Source: Lacinutrix mariniflava
GTDB lineage: Bacteria > Bacteroidota > Bacteroidia > Flavobacteriales > Flavobacteriaceae
Direction: 5' to 3'
Length of the DNA: 64,000 nt
Assembly (NCBI RefSeq): GCF_001418015.1
Contig: NZ_LIQG01000023.1
Coordinates: forward strand, 62,001 to 126,000
Shown: positions 38,901-45,903 of the stretch, piece by piece
Layout of the letters: each line of letters starts with the position of its first letter
Position numbering within the stretch: position 1 is the first letter of the stretch
Notes under the pieces: generated by a model
Told to the model about the DNA's origin: nothing
The model's input: only the letters and a program-made list of their open reading frames with translations
The model's database searches: none
Program-made: the position numbers and the translations under genes

Positions 38901-39432
38901 TACTCCTGAAATGGCAGATGTAAAAATTACTAAAAAAGGAAATGGTATTGCTTGGGGAAGTTTATACTGGCAATATTTCGAGGATTTGGATAAAATTACC
39001 TCGGCAGAAACACCTTTAAAATTGAAGAAAAAACTCTTCAAAAAAACAAATACAGATAAAGGTGAAGTAATAACAGATATTACAAAAGACACCAAACTTG
39101 AAGTTGGAGATTTAGTAAGAGTGCGTATAGAATTAAGAAGTGATCGTGCTATGGAATTTGTACACATGAAAGATATGCGAGCTGCAGGTTTAGAACCTGT
39201 AAATGTTATCTCGAAATACAAATATCAAGATGGTTTAGGATATTATGAAGCAACAAAAGATGCTTCAACAAATTTCTTTTTCGATTATTTACCAAAAGGT
39301 ATTTATGTTTTTGAATACGATTTACGTGTTAGCAATGCAGGAAATATGAGTAATGGTATTACAACAATACAAAGTATGTATGCTCCAGAGTTTAGTAGCC
39401 ATAGTGAAGGTACTAGGATTATCGTTGAATAA
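32917..39432 (+). CDS. Alpha-2-macroglobulin family protein with inserted SusC-like carboxypeptidase-regulatory/plug module
   Basis: 2171 residues from ATG (32917); a TTG frame 21 nt upstream would only lengthen the signal peptide. Signal peptide MNKLVTLLMIILFANTAFSQ. MG2-type domain about 580-680 (FVFTDRSIYRPGQTVFFKGISM). Thioester motif PYECNEQTF with Cys 1622, then the A2M complement-like helical region and MG-type C-terminus. Between residues about 1196 and 1383 lies a module resembling the SusC N-terminus: GYVYDSDNLPVTGAKVLVNNESVITDFDGYFS, LEEVVISAMG, ALIVIDGIIS and ALYGAKGTNGAIIIITNKN. It ends right before ETAFFFPQLQTDESGSVSFSFTTPEAL, the start of the A2M domain, which is where the protease bait region sits in this family. 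Bacterial homologues are thought to trap proteases in the periplasm. Confidence 0.9.
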   Translation: MNKLVTLLMIILFANTAFSQTNNYSKLWSEVENFEVDGLPKSALKALEKIEVKAKAENNSPQLIKIMLFKSKFMLTLEEDAQLNIIDAFKAEIKISKAPTKNVLENVLATLYWQYFQQNRYKFYNRTKTNDKVDVTDFRTWDLETLFEEVHLQYKNSLDNGLILQQTHLKDFDVIINKQKDSKIYRPSLFDFLAHNALIFYKHQESRITRPAYKFIIDDARYLSASDAFANLNIVSKDTSSLELNALNLYKELIKFHLNDKEPYALADVNIERLKFVEQYGTFSDSDNLYISALNAEIEKHKTHEVSALYSFQMASNYNKQGSSYNPETNTDVRWKIKEAIAICDFAISKFPKSKGAEQCGVLKQHMENPSLQITTESILPIQTEARLLVTYKALDAINLAAYKLTERQYKDFIKISRNNEQETFIKELDAVKNWDASLKNEKDYQRHAAEILLPKLDNGRYIITANTSALNENFKALTLVQITNIAMLEYDDSENKHLQFIDRNNGEPIANAKVKLEYTYRNEKVETVNTTTDSNGKLSITKSSKRRNSANVTIETTNDVAHYSNLYINNYYRDYNQDDKPRYSTFVFTDRSIYRPGQTVFFKGISMKTEDNKSEVLENQNIKAVLYNVNGETVKELDLKTNDYGSVAGEFILPEGGLTGDFSIRLTGKNSHSGYTNIQVEEYKRPKFETNFKPITETIKVNDSVKVTGEALAFAGSTISDAKVVYRVKRNVQYPRWYYWRRPNNTRDQGQEITQGETTTDASGNYEITFKAIPDESVDKTSLPIFNYEITADVTDINGETRSATTIVNVGYHALTATIGIDNNLDKTNKDHKITIDTKNLNGEFVAAKGTLKIYKLKAPNNVLRPRPWNAPDYQNFTEADFKNRFPNEAYTNEHQTENWKKGKLVFDKKFDTEKSKHLDLGNIKKWQSGEYIVILETKDKFDQDVKDEAKTRLFSDKDELLADNQLFSITTDKEQYTTNDTVEISLATAADNIWVTVDIEKDQKIIKTEITKLNGNRKTIRIPISTKDLGGFVVHYSFAAFNSFHTNTVKINVPYPKTDLEIETLTFRDKLQPGTDETWKFKIKGPKGDKIAAELLASMYDASLDEFKTHNWSFNPINRATYYSRFRRNANKSFGNTGFNVNRHVSFKNYSPTQQYDQLNWFGFSLNNQWKYQQYLQKLRQKQTIGTYDKDLKAGIIVGYVYDSDNLPVTGAKVLVNNESVITDFDGYFSIKAKIGDKIIIKYIDTNTYITLDMNNSLKIYINQDESKLEEVVISAMGIERSAKSLAYSTETLKKSAPSLEADVEGDAKIILRGYNSITESNKALIVIDGIISTSEMLNELNIKSIISSNFLKEPEATALYGAKGTNGAIIIITNKNNASANFDDVKIRKNLQETAFFFPQLQTDESGSVSFSFTTPEALTKWKLQLLAHTKTLENATTSLTTVTQKELMVLPNVPRFLRQGDQIKISTKISNLTKKELKGVAVLQLFDALTGESIDNELSNSYNELGFTVDAKGNTSVTWNLDVTDNVQAVQYKIIAKSGSYSDGEQNALPVLTNRMLVTESLPMWIRSNQTKTFTLDKLKDNTSTTLKNHKLTLEITSNPAWYAVQALPYLMEYPYECNEQTFSRFYANALASHIANSNPRIQEVFNQWKNTDALLSNLEKNQELKSILIQETPWLRDAQSETEQKKRIALLFDLNKMNNELSKAKKKLKQNQMSSGAWSWFGDYRPNRYITQHIITGFGHLDKLNVVQSDSEASMINKALKYLDAEFIKEYKDIRKYDKDADLNTDRLSYTQLHYLYMRSFFPEKKPNKDVSEIMDYYHSQIKTYWLKRPLYAKGMMALVAHRNKDEVTTAKILNSLKETSITSEELGMYWKANTNSWYWYQAPIETQALMIEAFSEAGTTIQSEAQNTSTIDELKIWLLKNKQTNRWKTTKATTDAVYALLLQGSDWLSVTDMVEVIVGNKPIEPSKLEAVKVEAGTGYYKTSWSGSEITPEMADVKITKKGNGIAWGSLYWQYFEDLDKITSAETPLKLKKKLFKKTNTDKGEVITDITKDTKLEVGDLVRVRIELRSDRAMEFVHMKDMRAAGLEPVNVISKYKYQDGLGYYEATKDASTNFFFDYLPKGIYVFEYDLRVSNAGNMSNGITTIQSMYAPEFSSHSEGTRIIVE

Positions 39433-39475
39433 AACTAACAGCTTTTTTTAACTTGTACTTTTAAGTTTATAAAAC

Positions 39476-39503
39476 AAAAAACCTCGCATCTGCGAGGTTT
39501 TTT
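39476..39503. terminator. Bidirectional terminator
   Basis: AAAAAACCTCGCA (39476-39488) and TGCGAGGTTTTTT (39491-39503) form a perfect 13-bp stem with A/T runs at both ends. It lies between the convergent alpha-2-macroglobulin and lipoprotein genes and serves both. Confidence 0.88.
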
Positions 39504-39523
39504 AAATTTAGACTAGATAATAA

Positions 39524-40219
39524 TTATTTTTTATCGTCTGCTACTTTATTTAATTTTTTAATTTCTTCATTGTATTCTTCACGAGCATCATCAATATCTC
39601 CATCATCTTCCATCTCTTCTCTATACTCTTCCCTAGCCTTACGGTTAATTTTTACGTATTTATCAAAAGTCTCATTTATTTCTTCAACTAAATCATCATA
39701 AGCTTCATTCAGTTCTTCAATATTTTCCTTTACATTCTTCTCATTACTATTTTGCTCTTTAATGTACTCATTATATTCTTTTTGTACATCTTCAATATCT
39801 TCAGTAATCTCCTCTGTCATCATCCATTCTGGTCTTGTTGACTGTAAAGACGCTATAGTGTTTTTAAAATTTGGTAACGCTGCTTTCATTGTATTTAAAT
39901 CGGCGCCTTCAAGCTTTTTCATTTCTACAGATAGCGTATTAAATCCACTCCATCCACTAATTTGCATTGCATTTACATCTACATTCATAGAGCGTTCAAC
40001 AACTTTACCATCCTTAGATCTCATTTTGTTGCCCTTTTTATGACCCATCATTTTTTCTGCGTCAGAATGACTTCCTTCCATGTTAGACTTATTCTCTTTT
40101 TGAGCATTCATCTCAACTTTATCCATATCAGCATCCTTAGATTTCTTTTCATCCATACAAGACGTAAGCGCTAATCCTGACATGGCTAAAGCTGATAATG
40201 TTATTTTTAAATTTTTCAT
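39524..40219 (-). CDS. Charged lipoprotein with long coiled coil
   Basis: 231 residues. Lipobox LALTSC with Cys 21, then a highly charged linker (MDEKKSKDADMDKVEMNAQKENKSN) and a MRSKDGKVVERSMNVDVNAMQISGWSGFNTLSVEMKK segment. The C-terminal half is alpha-helical with heptads (ENIEELNEAYDDLVEEINETFDKYVKINRKAREEYREEMEDD). I know no family. Position after a bidirectional terminator and with its own promoter shows it is a separate unit. Confidence 0.65.
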   Translation of the reverse strand: MKNLKITLSALAMSGLALTSCMDEKKSKDADMDKVEMNAQKENKSNMEGSHSDAEKMMGHKKGNKMRSKDGKVVERSMNVDVNAMQISGWSGFNTLSVEMKKLEGADLNTMKAALPNFKNTIASLQSTRPEWMMTEEITEDIEDVQKEYNEYIKEQNSNEKNVKENIEELNEAYDDLVEEINETFDKYVKINRKAREEYREEMEDDGDIDDAREEYNEEIKKLNKVADDKK

Positions 40220-40603
40220 AATTATAGTTTAAAGTTTTGGTTCGATGCAAATTTAAAACCAAGTCAGGCCTCTTAAAAAAAACTGACAATAAAATAATCT
40301 TAAAATTTTACACATAATTAACATAACACCTGTTTAAATTAACAATAATTGCAAAAATTATTAATTTTTAGCCAAAAAAAATCACATATTAACAAAAAAA
40401 AAAATCCATCTATTATTCTCTAAATGTATTAATACTTATTATAATTAAAGTACCATATAACATTTCTATTCTCTATTAAAGTCAGTTTTAAACTAATTAT
40501 AAAAAAAAACTCAAGCAAGAATCTAATTATTTCACGACCAACTGAATTAATTACATGGAATATATTTCCTAACTTAAATCACTAACCAAAACAAACAACT
40601 ATT
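40220..40603. other. Intergenic region, 384 nt
   Basis: A very AT-rich spacer between divergent genes. Apart from the promoter for the lipoprotein at 40248-40278, I see no ORF, repeat or stable hairpin. The poly-A stretches (40390-40402, 40501-40510) are low complexity only. Confidence 0.5.
40248..40278 (-). promoter_or_regulatory. Promoter of the charged lipoprotein gene
   Basis: TAAATTTG (complement of 40248-40255) with a three-of-four -33 match (TTTT, complement of 40275-40278) at 19 nt, about 29 nt before the start codon. Confidence 0.5.
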
Positions 40604-40978
40604 ATGAATCCAAAAGTATTTATGGTTCTAAGAATTTTACTTGGAATTTTCGTTTTAATCTTCGGATTAAATAAATTTTTAAACTTTTTACCTGCACCAG
40701 AAGGCATGAGTGCAGATGCCGGCGCTTACTTTGGCGCCTTAGTAAACGGTAAAACCATGGACCTAGTTGCTCTAGTAGAAATAGTTGCTGGTCTAGCATT
40801 AATATTCAATAAATTTGGTGCATTAATGGCTGTAATTTTAATGAGTGTTTCTGTAAATGCAGTATTATTTCATGCCGTTTTAGATCCTGGAAATATTGTA
40901 CCAGCTTTGGCGCTATTAGCTTTGAATATAGTTGCTCTAATAGGTTACAAACACAAATACAAAGCACTATTAAGTTAA
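40604..40978 (+). CDS. DoxX-like four-helix membrane protein
   Basis: 124 residues with four membrane segments (about 5-25, 42-68, 70-92, 97-115). Pattern MNPKVFMVLRILLGIFVLIFGLNKFLNFLP resembles DoxX/TQO-type small membrane proteins that in other organisms support thiosulfate oxidation or redox balance. No quinone or metal ligand is evident, so the function is open. It has its own terminator directly after it. Confidence 0.7.
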   Translation: MNPKVFMVLRILLGIFVLIFGLNKFLNFLPAPEGMSADAGAYFGALVNGKTMDLVALVEIVAGLALIFNKFGALMAVILMSVSVNAVLFHAVLDPGNIVPALALLALNIVALIGYKHKYKALLS

Positions 40979-41000
40979 TTTAATAATTAAGTATAATAAA

Positions 41001-41029
41001 AAAAAGGCTTCCAAATTGGAAGCCTTTTT
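41001..41029. terminator. Bidirectional terminator between the DoxX-like gene and valS
   Basis: AAAAAGGCTTCC and GGAAGCCTTTTT form a 12-bp stem (loop AAATT), A-rich on one side and T-rich on the other, between convergent genes. Confidence 0.85.
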
Positions 41030-41051
41030 ATTCTATTTATCCTCTGCAATA

Positions 41052-43688
41052 TTATTTTAAACTCGCTAAACTTGTTTTTAAAGTTTCAATTTTAGCTAAA
41101 GCGTCTGCTTCTTTCTTCTTCTCAGAAGCAATAACTTGCTCTGGAGCTCCAGCAACAAAACGCTCATTAGATAACTTCTTTTGTGCTATTTTTAAAGAAC
41201 CTTCAGTATACTCTAACTCTTTAGTAAGTTTTATAATTTCAGCTTCTACATCTATATTTCCATCCATTGGTATAAAATACTCGTTAGACTTCACTCTAAA
41301 GGTTAATGCACCTTCTACAGCTTCAGTAACATATTCTATACTTTCAAGATTTCCTAATTTAGAAATCACCTCATCAAAAGTAGTGTTAGATTTTTCATTG
41401 TTTATTACAGAAAAACCTATTGCATCTTTAAACGCTATATTCTTTTCTTTTCTAACGGTTCTTATTCCAGATATAACTTCCGAAGCAAATTCAAATTGAG
41501 AAATTAAATCTTTATTTATTTGTTTAGCTTCTGGCCATTTTGCTACAATTAATGCTTCTTCGGGAGAACGTTCGGCAATATATTGCCAAATATCTTCAGT
41601 TAAGAATGGCATAAAAGGATGTAATATTATCAAGTTTTCCTCGAATATCGACATCACTCTATTGTACGTCTTAGCATCAATTGGTTGTTGATAAGCTGGT
41701 TTTACTATTTCTAGTAACCAACCACAAAAATCATCGTAAATTAATTTATAAATAGACATTAAAGCATCGCTTAAACGGTATTTACTAAAGTGATCTTCAA
41801 TTTCTATTAAAGCCGTTTGAAACTTTGCTTCGTACCAATCTAAAGCAATTTTGCTTGAGTTTGGTTGTGGTATCGTATCGTTAACTTCCCATAAGTTTGT
41901 TAAGTTAAAAGCATTCCAAACCTTATTTCCAAAACCTTTTCCTTGTTGACAAAGTGCTTCGTCAAACATTAAATCGTTTCCGGCAGCACTACTAAATAAC
42001 ATACCAACACGTACACCATCTGCGCTATATTCTTCGATAAGTTTTAAAGCATCAGGAGAGTTTCCTAAAGATTTAGACATTTTACGTCTTTGCTTATCAC
42101 GAACTAACCCTGTTAGGTATACGTTATTAAAAGGTTTTTCGTCTTTATATTCGTAACCTGCAATAATCATACGTGCTACCCAAAAGAATAAAATATCTGG
42201 CCCAGTAACTAAATCGTTAGTAGGATAATAATATTTAATTTCTTCGTTTTCTGGATTTCTAATACCATCGAAAACACTCATTGGCCATAACCAAGAAGAA
42301 AACCATGTATCTAAAGCATCTGTATCTTGTTTTAAATCTGAAGCTTTTAAATCTGATTTACCTGTAACTTTCTGAGCTTTTTCTAATGCAGCTTCAATAG
42401 TTTCTGCAACTACAAAATCTTCTTTTCCATCGCCATAGAAATACGCAGGAATTTGTTGCCCCCAAAGTAATTGTCTAGAAATATTCCAATCGCGAATATT
42501 CTCTAACCAGTGACGGTATGTATTTTCAAATTTCTTAGGAAATAATTTAATCTCTGCATCCTCACCTAAAACAGCTTCAATTGCTGGCTTTACCAACTCT
42601 TCCATTTTTAAGAACCATTGGTCGCTTAATCTTGGTTCGATAACTGCTTTTGTTCTTTCGCTAGTTCCTACTTTATTAATATGCGTTTCAGTTTTAACTA
42701 AAACACCTGTTTCTTCTAATAATTTAGCCACATTCTTTCTTGCAACAAAACGATCTTGTCCCTCAAATTGCAATCCAAAACTATTAAGTGAAGCATCATC
42801 ATTAAAAATATCTATTACTTCTAATTTATGTTTATCACCTAAAACTTTATCATTTTCATCGTGAGCAGGTGTTACTTTTAAACAACCTGTTCCAAATTCT
42901 AAATCAACGTATTCGTCCTCTATAATAGGAATAACTCTTCCGCAAATAGGCACAATTGCTTTCTTTCCTTTTAAATGCGTGAAACGTTCATCTTCTGGAT
43001 TTATACATATTGCAGCATCTCCAAAAATAGTTTCAGGTCTTGTAGTTGCAATAGTTAAAGTATCGTCGCTACCTTCAATTTTATAATTTATATAGTATAA
43101 GTTTCCTTGGCGCTCTACATGTATTACTTCTTCGTCAGACAATGTTGTCTTAGCTTCAGGATCCCAGTTTACCATACGGTAACCTCTATATATTAATCCT
43201 TTTTCATGTAAATCGACAAACACTTTAATTACAGCTTCAGACATATCGTCGTCCATTGTAAATTTCGTGCGTTCCCAATCGCAAGAACAACCTAATTTTT
43301 TAAGTTGATCTAGAATTACACCTCCATATTCTTCAGTCCAATCCCAAGCGTGTGCTAAAAACTCATCTCTTGTCAGGTCATTTTTGTCAATACCTTGCTC
43401 TTTTAAACGTGCAACAACTTTTGCTTCTGTAGCAATAGAAGCATGATCTGTTCCAGGTACCCAACATGCATTTTTACCCAACAAACGTGCGCGACGAATT
43501 AAGACATCTTGAATAGTATTATTCAACATATGTCCCATATGCAGTACACCTGTGACGTTTGGAGGTGGAATTACTATGGTGTAAGGTTCTCTTTCGTCTG
43601 GTGTAGAATGAAAATAATTATGCTCTGTCCAGTAGCTGTACCATTTGTTTTCTACCGTTTTTGCATCATATTTAGATGGAATGCTCAT
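41052..43688 (-). CDS. valS: Valyl-tRNA synthetase
   Basis: 878 residues. The start is the ATG complementary to 43686-43688 (MSIPSKYDAKTVENKWYSYW); a longer frame to 43721 lies upstream of the predicted transcription start. Class I signatures HMGH (in TGVLHMGHMLNN) and KMSKS (RRKMSKSLGN) are intact, along with the editing domain (ETIFGDAAICINPEDERF) and a C-terminal coiled-coil arm (VDVEAEIIKLTKELEYTEGSL). It attaches valine to its tRNA and edits threonyl-tRNA. Confidence 0.97.
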   Translation of the reverse strand: MSIPSKYDAKTVENKWYSYWTEHNYFHSTPDEREPYTIVIPPPNVTGVLHMGHMLNNTIQDVLIRRARLLGKNACWVPGTDHASIATEAKVVARLKEQGIDKNDLTRDEFLAHAWDWTEEYGGVILDQLKKLGCSCDWERTKFTMDDDMSEAVIKVFVDLHEKGLIYRGYRMVNWDPEAKTTLSDEEVIHVERQGNLYYINYKIEGSDDTLTIATTRPETIFGDAAICINPEDERFTHLKGKKAIVPICGRVIPIIEDEYVDLEFGTGCLKVTPAHDENDKVLGDKHKLEVIDIFNDDASLNSFGLQFEGQDRFVARKNVAKLLEETGVLVKTETHINKVGTSERTKAVIEPRLSDQWFLKMEELVKPAIEAVLGEDAEIKLFPKKFENTYRHWLENIRDWNISRQLLWGQQIPAYFYGDGKEDFVVAETIEAALEKAQKVTGKSDLKASDLKQDTDALDTWFSSWLWPMSVFDGIRNPENEEIKYYYPTNDLVTGPDILFFWVARMIIAGYEYKDEKPFNNVYLTGLVRDKQRRKMSKSLGNSPDALKLIEEYSADGVRVGMLFSSAAGNDLMFDEALCQQGKGFGNKVWNAFNLTNLWEVNDTIPQPNSSKIALDWYEAKFQTALIEIEDHFSKYRLSDALMSIYKLIYDDFCGWLLEIVKPAYQQPIDAKTYNRVMSIFEENLIILHPFMPFLTEDIWQYIAERSPEEALIVAKWPEAKQINKDLISQFEFASEVISGIRTVRKEKNIAFKDAIGFSVINNEKSNTTFDEVISKLGNLESIEYVTEAVEGALTFRVKSNEYFIPMDGNIDVEAEIIKLTKELEYTEGSLKIAQKKLSNERFVAGAPEQVIASEKKKEADALAKIETLKTSLASLK

Positions 43689-43718
43689 ACTTTGGAATAG
43701 TTTTTGAATATTGATTAG

Positions 43719-43749
43719 CAAAAATACTTATATTTCTGTTTCTGCGAAA
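43719..43749 (-). promoter_or_regulatory. Promoter of valS
   Basis: TATTTTTG (complement of 43719-43726) with TTTC (complement of 43746-43749) at 19 nt. The -7 element is a consensus match, the -33 element matches three of four. It lies just upstream of the chosen ATG. Confidence 0.6.
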
Positions 43750-43818
43750 TATTAACTAGTATTAATGTATAGTTAAATATACTGAATGTACTTGCGAGAT
43801 TGTATTACATCTAATATT

Positions 43819-43850
43819 TTTGCAGAAGGAATAAAAAGTAGTTAAATTTA
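43819..43850 (+). promoter_or_regulatory. Promoter of the DUF1573 gene
   Basis: TTTG (43819-43822), 20 nt, TAAATTTA (43843-43850). One mismatch (final G) from consensus; 24 nt before the ATG. Confidence 0.45.
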
Positions 43851-43874
43851 CGAACCATTAAAAATCAAAATAAA

Positions 43875-44303
43875 ATGAAAAATTTAATAACATTATTATT
43901 TGTAGGATTAATTACATTCTCAATTAATGCTCAAGAAAAGGTAGCAAAAATTGAATTTAAAGAAACAACAATAGATTACGGTACCATTGAAAAAGGTGCA
44001 GATGGCATTAGAGTTTTTGAATTTACAAATACCGGAGATGCTCCATTAATTGTATCTAAAGTAAGTTCTAGCTGTGGATGTACAGTCCCTAAAAAGCCTA
44101 AAGCTCCAATTATGCCAGGAATGACTGGAGAAATTGAAGTGAAATATGATACTAATCGTGTTAACCCAATTAGAAAAACAATTACTGTTTTATCTAATGC
44201 TACAACACCTACTGTTTCATTATCTATTAAAGGAAAAGTTATTGATCCGTCTAAAACAAGCGTATTAGAAAAATCAAGAACTAAAAGTGTTATGGAAAAA
44301 TAA
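43875..44303 (+). CDS. Exported DUF1573 (immunoglobulin-like) protein
   Basis: 142 residues with a signal peptide (MKNLITLLFVGLITFSINAQ). The mature part has the DUF1573 pattern: FKETTIDYGTIEKGADGIRVFEFTNTGDAPLIVSKVSSSCGCTVPKKPKAPIMPG and GEIEVKYDTNRVNPIRKTITVLSNA. The Cys-Gly-Cys (SSCGCT) is conserved in the family. It is thought to be an Ig-fold protein, function unclear. It has its own promoter and terminator. Confidence 0.85.
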   Translation: MKNLITLLFVGLITFSINAQEKVAKIEFKETTIDYGTIEKGADGIRVFEFTNTGDAPLIVSKVSSSCGCTVPKKPKAPIMPGMTGEIEVKYDTNRVNPIRKTITVLSNATTPTVSLSIKGKVIDPSKTSVLEKSRTKSVMEK

Positions 44304-44682
44304 TCCATCCTCCAAAATATTTTAAAAGCCGAAAACAATTGTTTTCGGCTTTTTTATTTTATAAAGGATTCTAATTTAAAAACTACCTTAATTTACTTCT
44401 CCTAACTACCGTTTCAATCTTTTTTAAAAAAAATATTGGTTATTATTTATGGCGTCACGTATCTTAAACGAATTTCATAACGGTTATAATACTTCCACTT
44501 AACCACGACTTATTGAGCCTTTAAGTTAAATGGTTGATGCATTATAAATTTCGAGAACATCCAGTTCTTGCAAAAAGATAATTGGCATATTCCCAACATG
44601 AGATTCTAAAAAAAGGAAAAGTGATTTTAATTTTAATAGCAACTGAAGTTAAAGAATATATTAACACAGATTAAACTTTTTT
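44304..44682. other. Intergenic region, 379 nt
   Basis: Apart from a terminator (44324-44355) I see no convincing feature. A 30-codon frame (44582-44674, TTG start) has no protein-like pattern I can use. No strong promoter was found for the aminotransferase gene. Confidence 0.5.
44324..44355 (+). terminator. Intrinsic terminator after the DUF1573 gene
   Basis: AAAAGCCGAAAAC (44324-44336) pairs with GTTTTCGGCTTTT (44341-44353) around AATT, followed by T residues. It lies 20 nt after the stop. Confidence 0.88.
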
Positions 44683-44712
44683 TTGCAACTTTGTTTTTTA
44701 AAATACAATCAT

Positions 44713-45903
44713 ATGCCATCTATTTCTAAAAAAGGGCTATCAATGCCTGAATCTCCAATAAGAAAGCTTGTTCCATTTGCAGAAAAAGCAACTAAACAAG
44801 GTAAAAGTATTTATCATTTAAATATTGGACAACCAGATATAAAAACACCTCAAATAGCTTTAGACGCTGTAAAAAATAACTCTTTAGAGATTTTAGCTTA
44901 CACTAGATCTGAAGGTTCTGAAACATACAGACAAAAAATAGCAGACTATTATGCTAAAAATGATATTCATGTAAAGCATGATGACATTATTGTTACTACA
45001 GGCGGAAGTGAAGCACTTTTATTTGCCTTTGGAAGCATTATGGATGTAGACGATGAAGTTATTATTCCAGAACCATTTTATGCAAACTACAATGGTTTCT
45101 CAACAGCATCTGGAGTAAAAGTTGTTCCTGTTATTTCTAAAATAGAAGATAATTTTGCTTTACCTGCAATAGAAGAGTTCGAAAAATTAATAACGCCTAA
45201 AACAAAAGCGATTTTAATTTGTAACCCAGGAAACCCAACAGGTTATTTATATTCTAAAGAAGAAATTAAAAAATTAGCAGACATTGTAAAAAAACATGAT
45301 TTGTTTTTAATTGCAGACGAAGTCTACAGAGAGTTCGCCTACGACGGTGCTAAACATTATTCTATTTTACAAGAAGAAGAACTAGACGATTACGCAATAG
45401 TAATTGACTCTGTTTCGAAACGTTACAGCATGTGTGGTGCTAGAATTGGTTGTTTAGTTTCTAAAAATAAACAAGTAATAAAAACGGCTTTAAAATTTGC
45501 TCAAGCAAGATTAAGTCCTCCAACACTAGCACAAATTGCTAGTGAAGCAGCTTTAGAAACACCACAAAGTTATTTTGATGATGTTATTGAAGAGTATGTA
45601 GAAAGAAGAAACACTTTAATTACTGAATTAAATAAAATTGAAGGTGTTAAAGTTGGAAACCCAAAAGGCGCTTTTTATTGTATTGCAGAGCTTCCTATAA
45701 AAGACAGTGATAAATTTGCACAATGGCTTTTAGAAGACTTTGAAGTGAATGGAGAAACAATAATGGTTGCTCCTGCAGCAGGCTTCTACTCTACTCCTGG
45801 AGTTGGTTTAAACCAAATAAGGATTGCTTACGTACTTAACAAAGAAAGCTTAGTAAAGTCAGTAAATATTCTTAAAGAAGCACTTAAAGTGTATAAAGAT
45901 TAG
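44713..45903 (+). CDS. Pyridoxal-phosphate aminotransferase, aspartate aminotransferase type
   Basis: 396 residues from the ATG at 44713; a frame from 44683 adds ten residues before MPSISKKGLSMPESPIRKLVPFAEKA. Fold type I elements are present: YTRSEGSETYRQKIADYY, NPGNPTGYLYSKEEI, ADEVYREFAYDG and the catalytic lysine Lys 236 in DSVSKRYSMCGARIG. This group acts on aspartate or aromatic amino acids; the precise substrate cannot be read here. The stop codon TAG overlaps the murB GTG by one base. Confidence 0.87.
   Translation: MPSISKKGLSMPESPIRKLVPFAEKATKQGKSIYHLNIGQPDIKTPQIALDAVKNNSLEILAYTRSEGSETYRQKIADYYAKNDIHVKHDDIIVTTGGSEALLFAFGSIMDVDDEVIIPEPFYANYNGFSTASGVKVVPVISKIEDNFALPAIEEFEKLITPKTKAILICNPGNPTGYLYSKEEIKKLADIVKKHDLFLIADEVYREFAYDGAKHYSILQEEELDDYAIVIDSVSKRYSMCGARIGCLVSKNKQVIKTALKFAQARLSPPTLAQIASEAALETPQSYFDDVIEEYVERRNTLITELNKIEGVKVGNPKGAFYCIAELPIKDSDKFAQWLLEDFEVNGETIMVAPAAGFYSTPGVGLNQIRIAYVLNKESLVKSVNILKEALKVYKD

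Noticed and set aside
40380-40520. Poly-A and AT-rich runs as an origin or regulatory tract
   Set aside because: No DnaA-box-like repeats or ordered motif; simply low-complexity spacer.
43689-43721. Longer N-terminus for valS (start at 43721)
   Set aside because: It would lie across the predicted promoter -7 element and adds residues not found at the ValS N-terminus.
44582-44674. Thirty-codon ORF in the 44.3-44.7 kb gap
   Set aside because: TTG start, no recognisable pattern, no promoter or ribosome-binding support; most likely chance.
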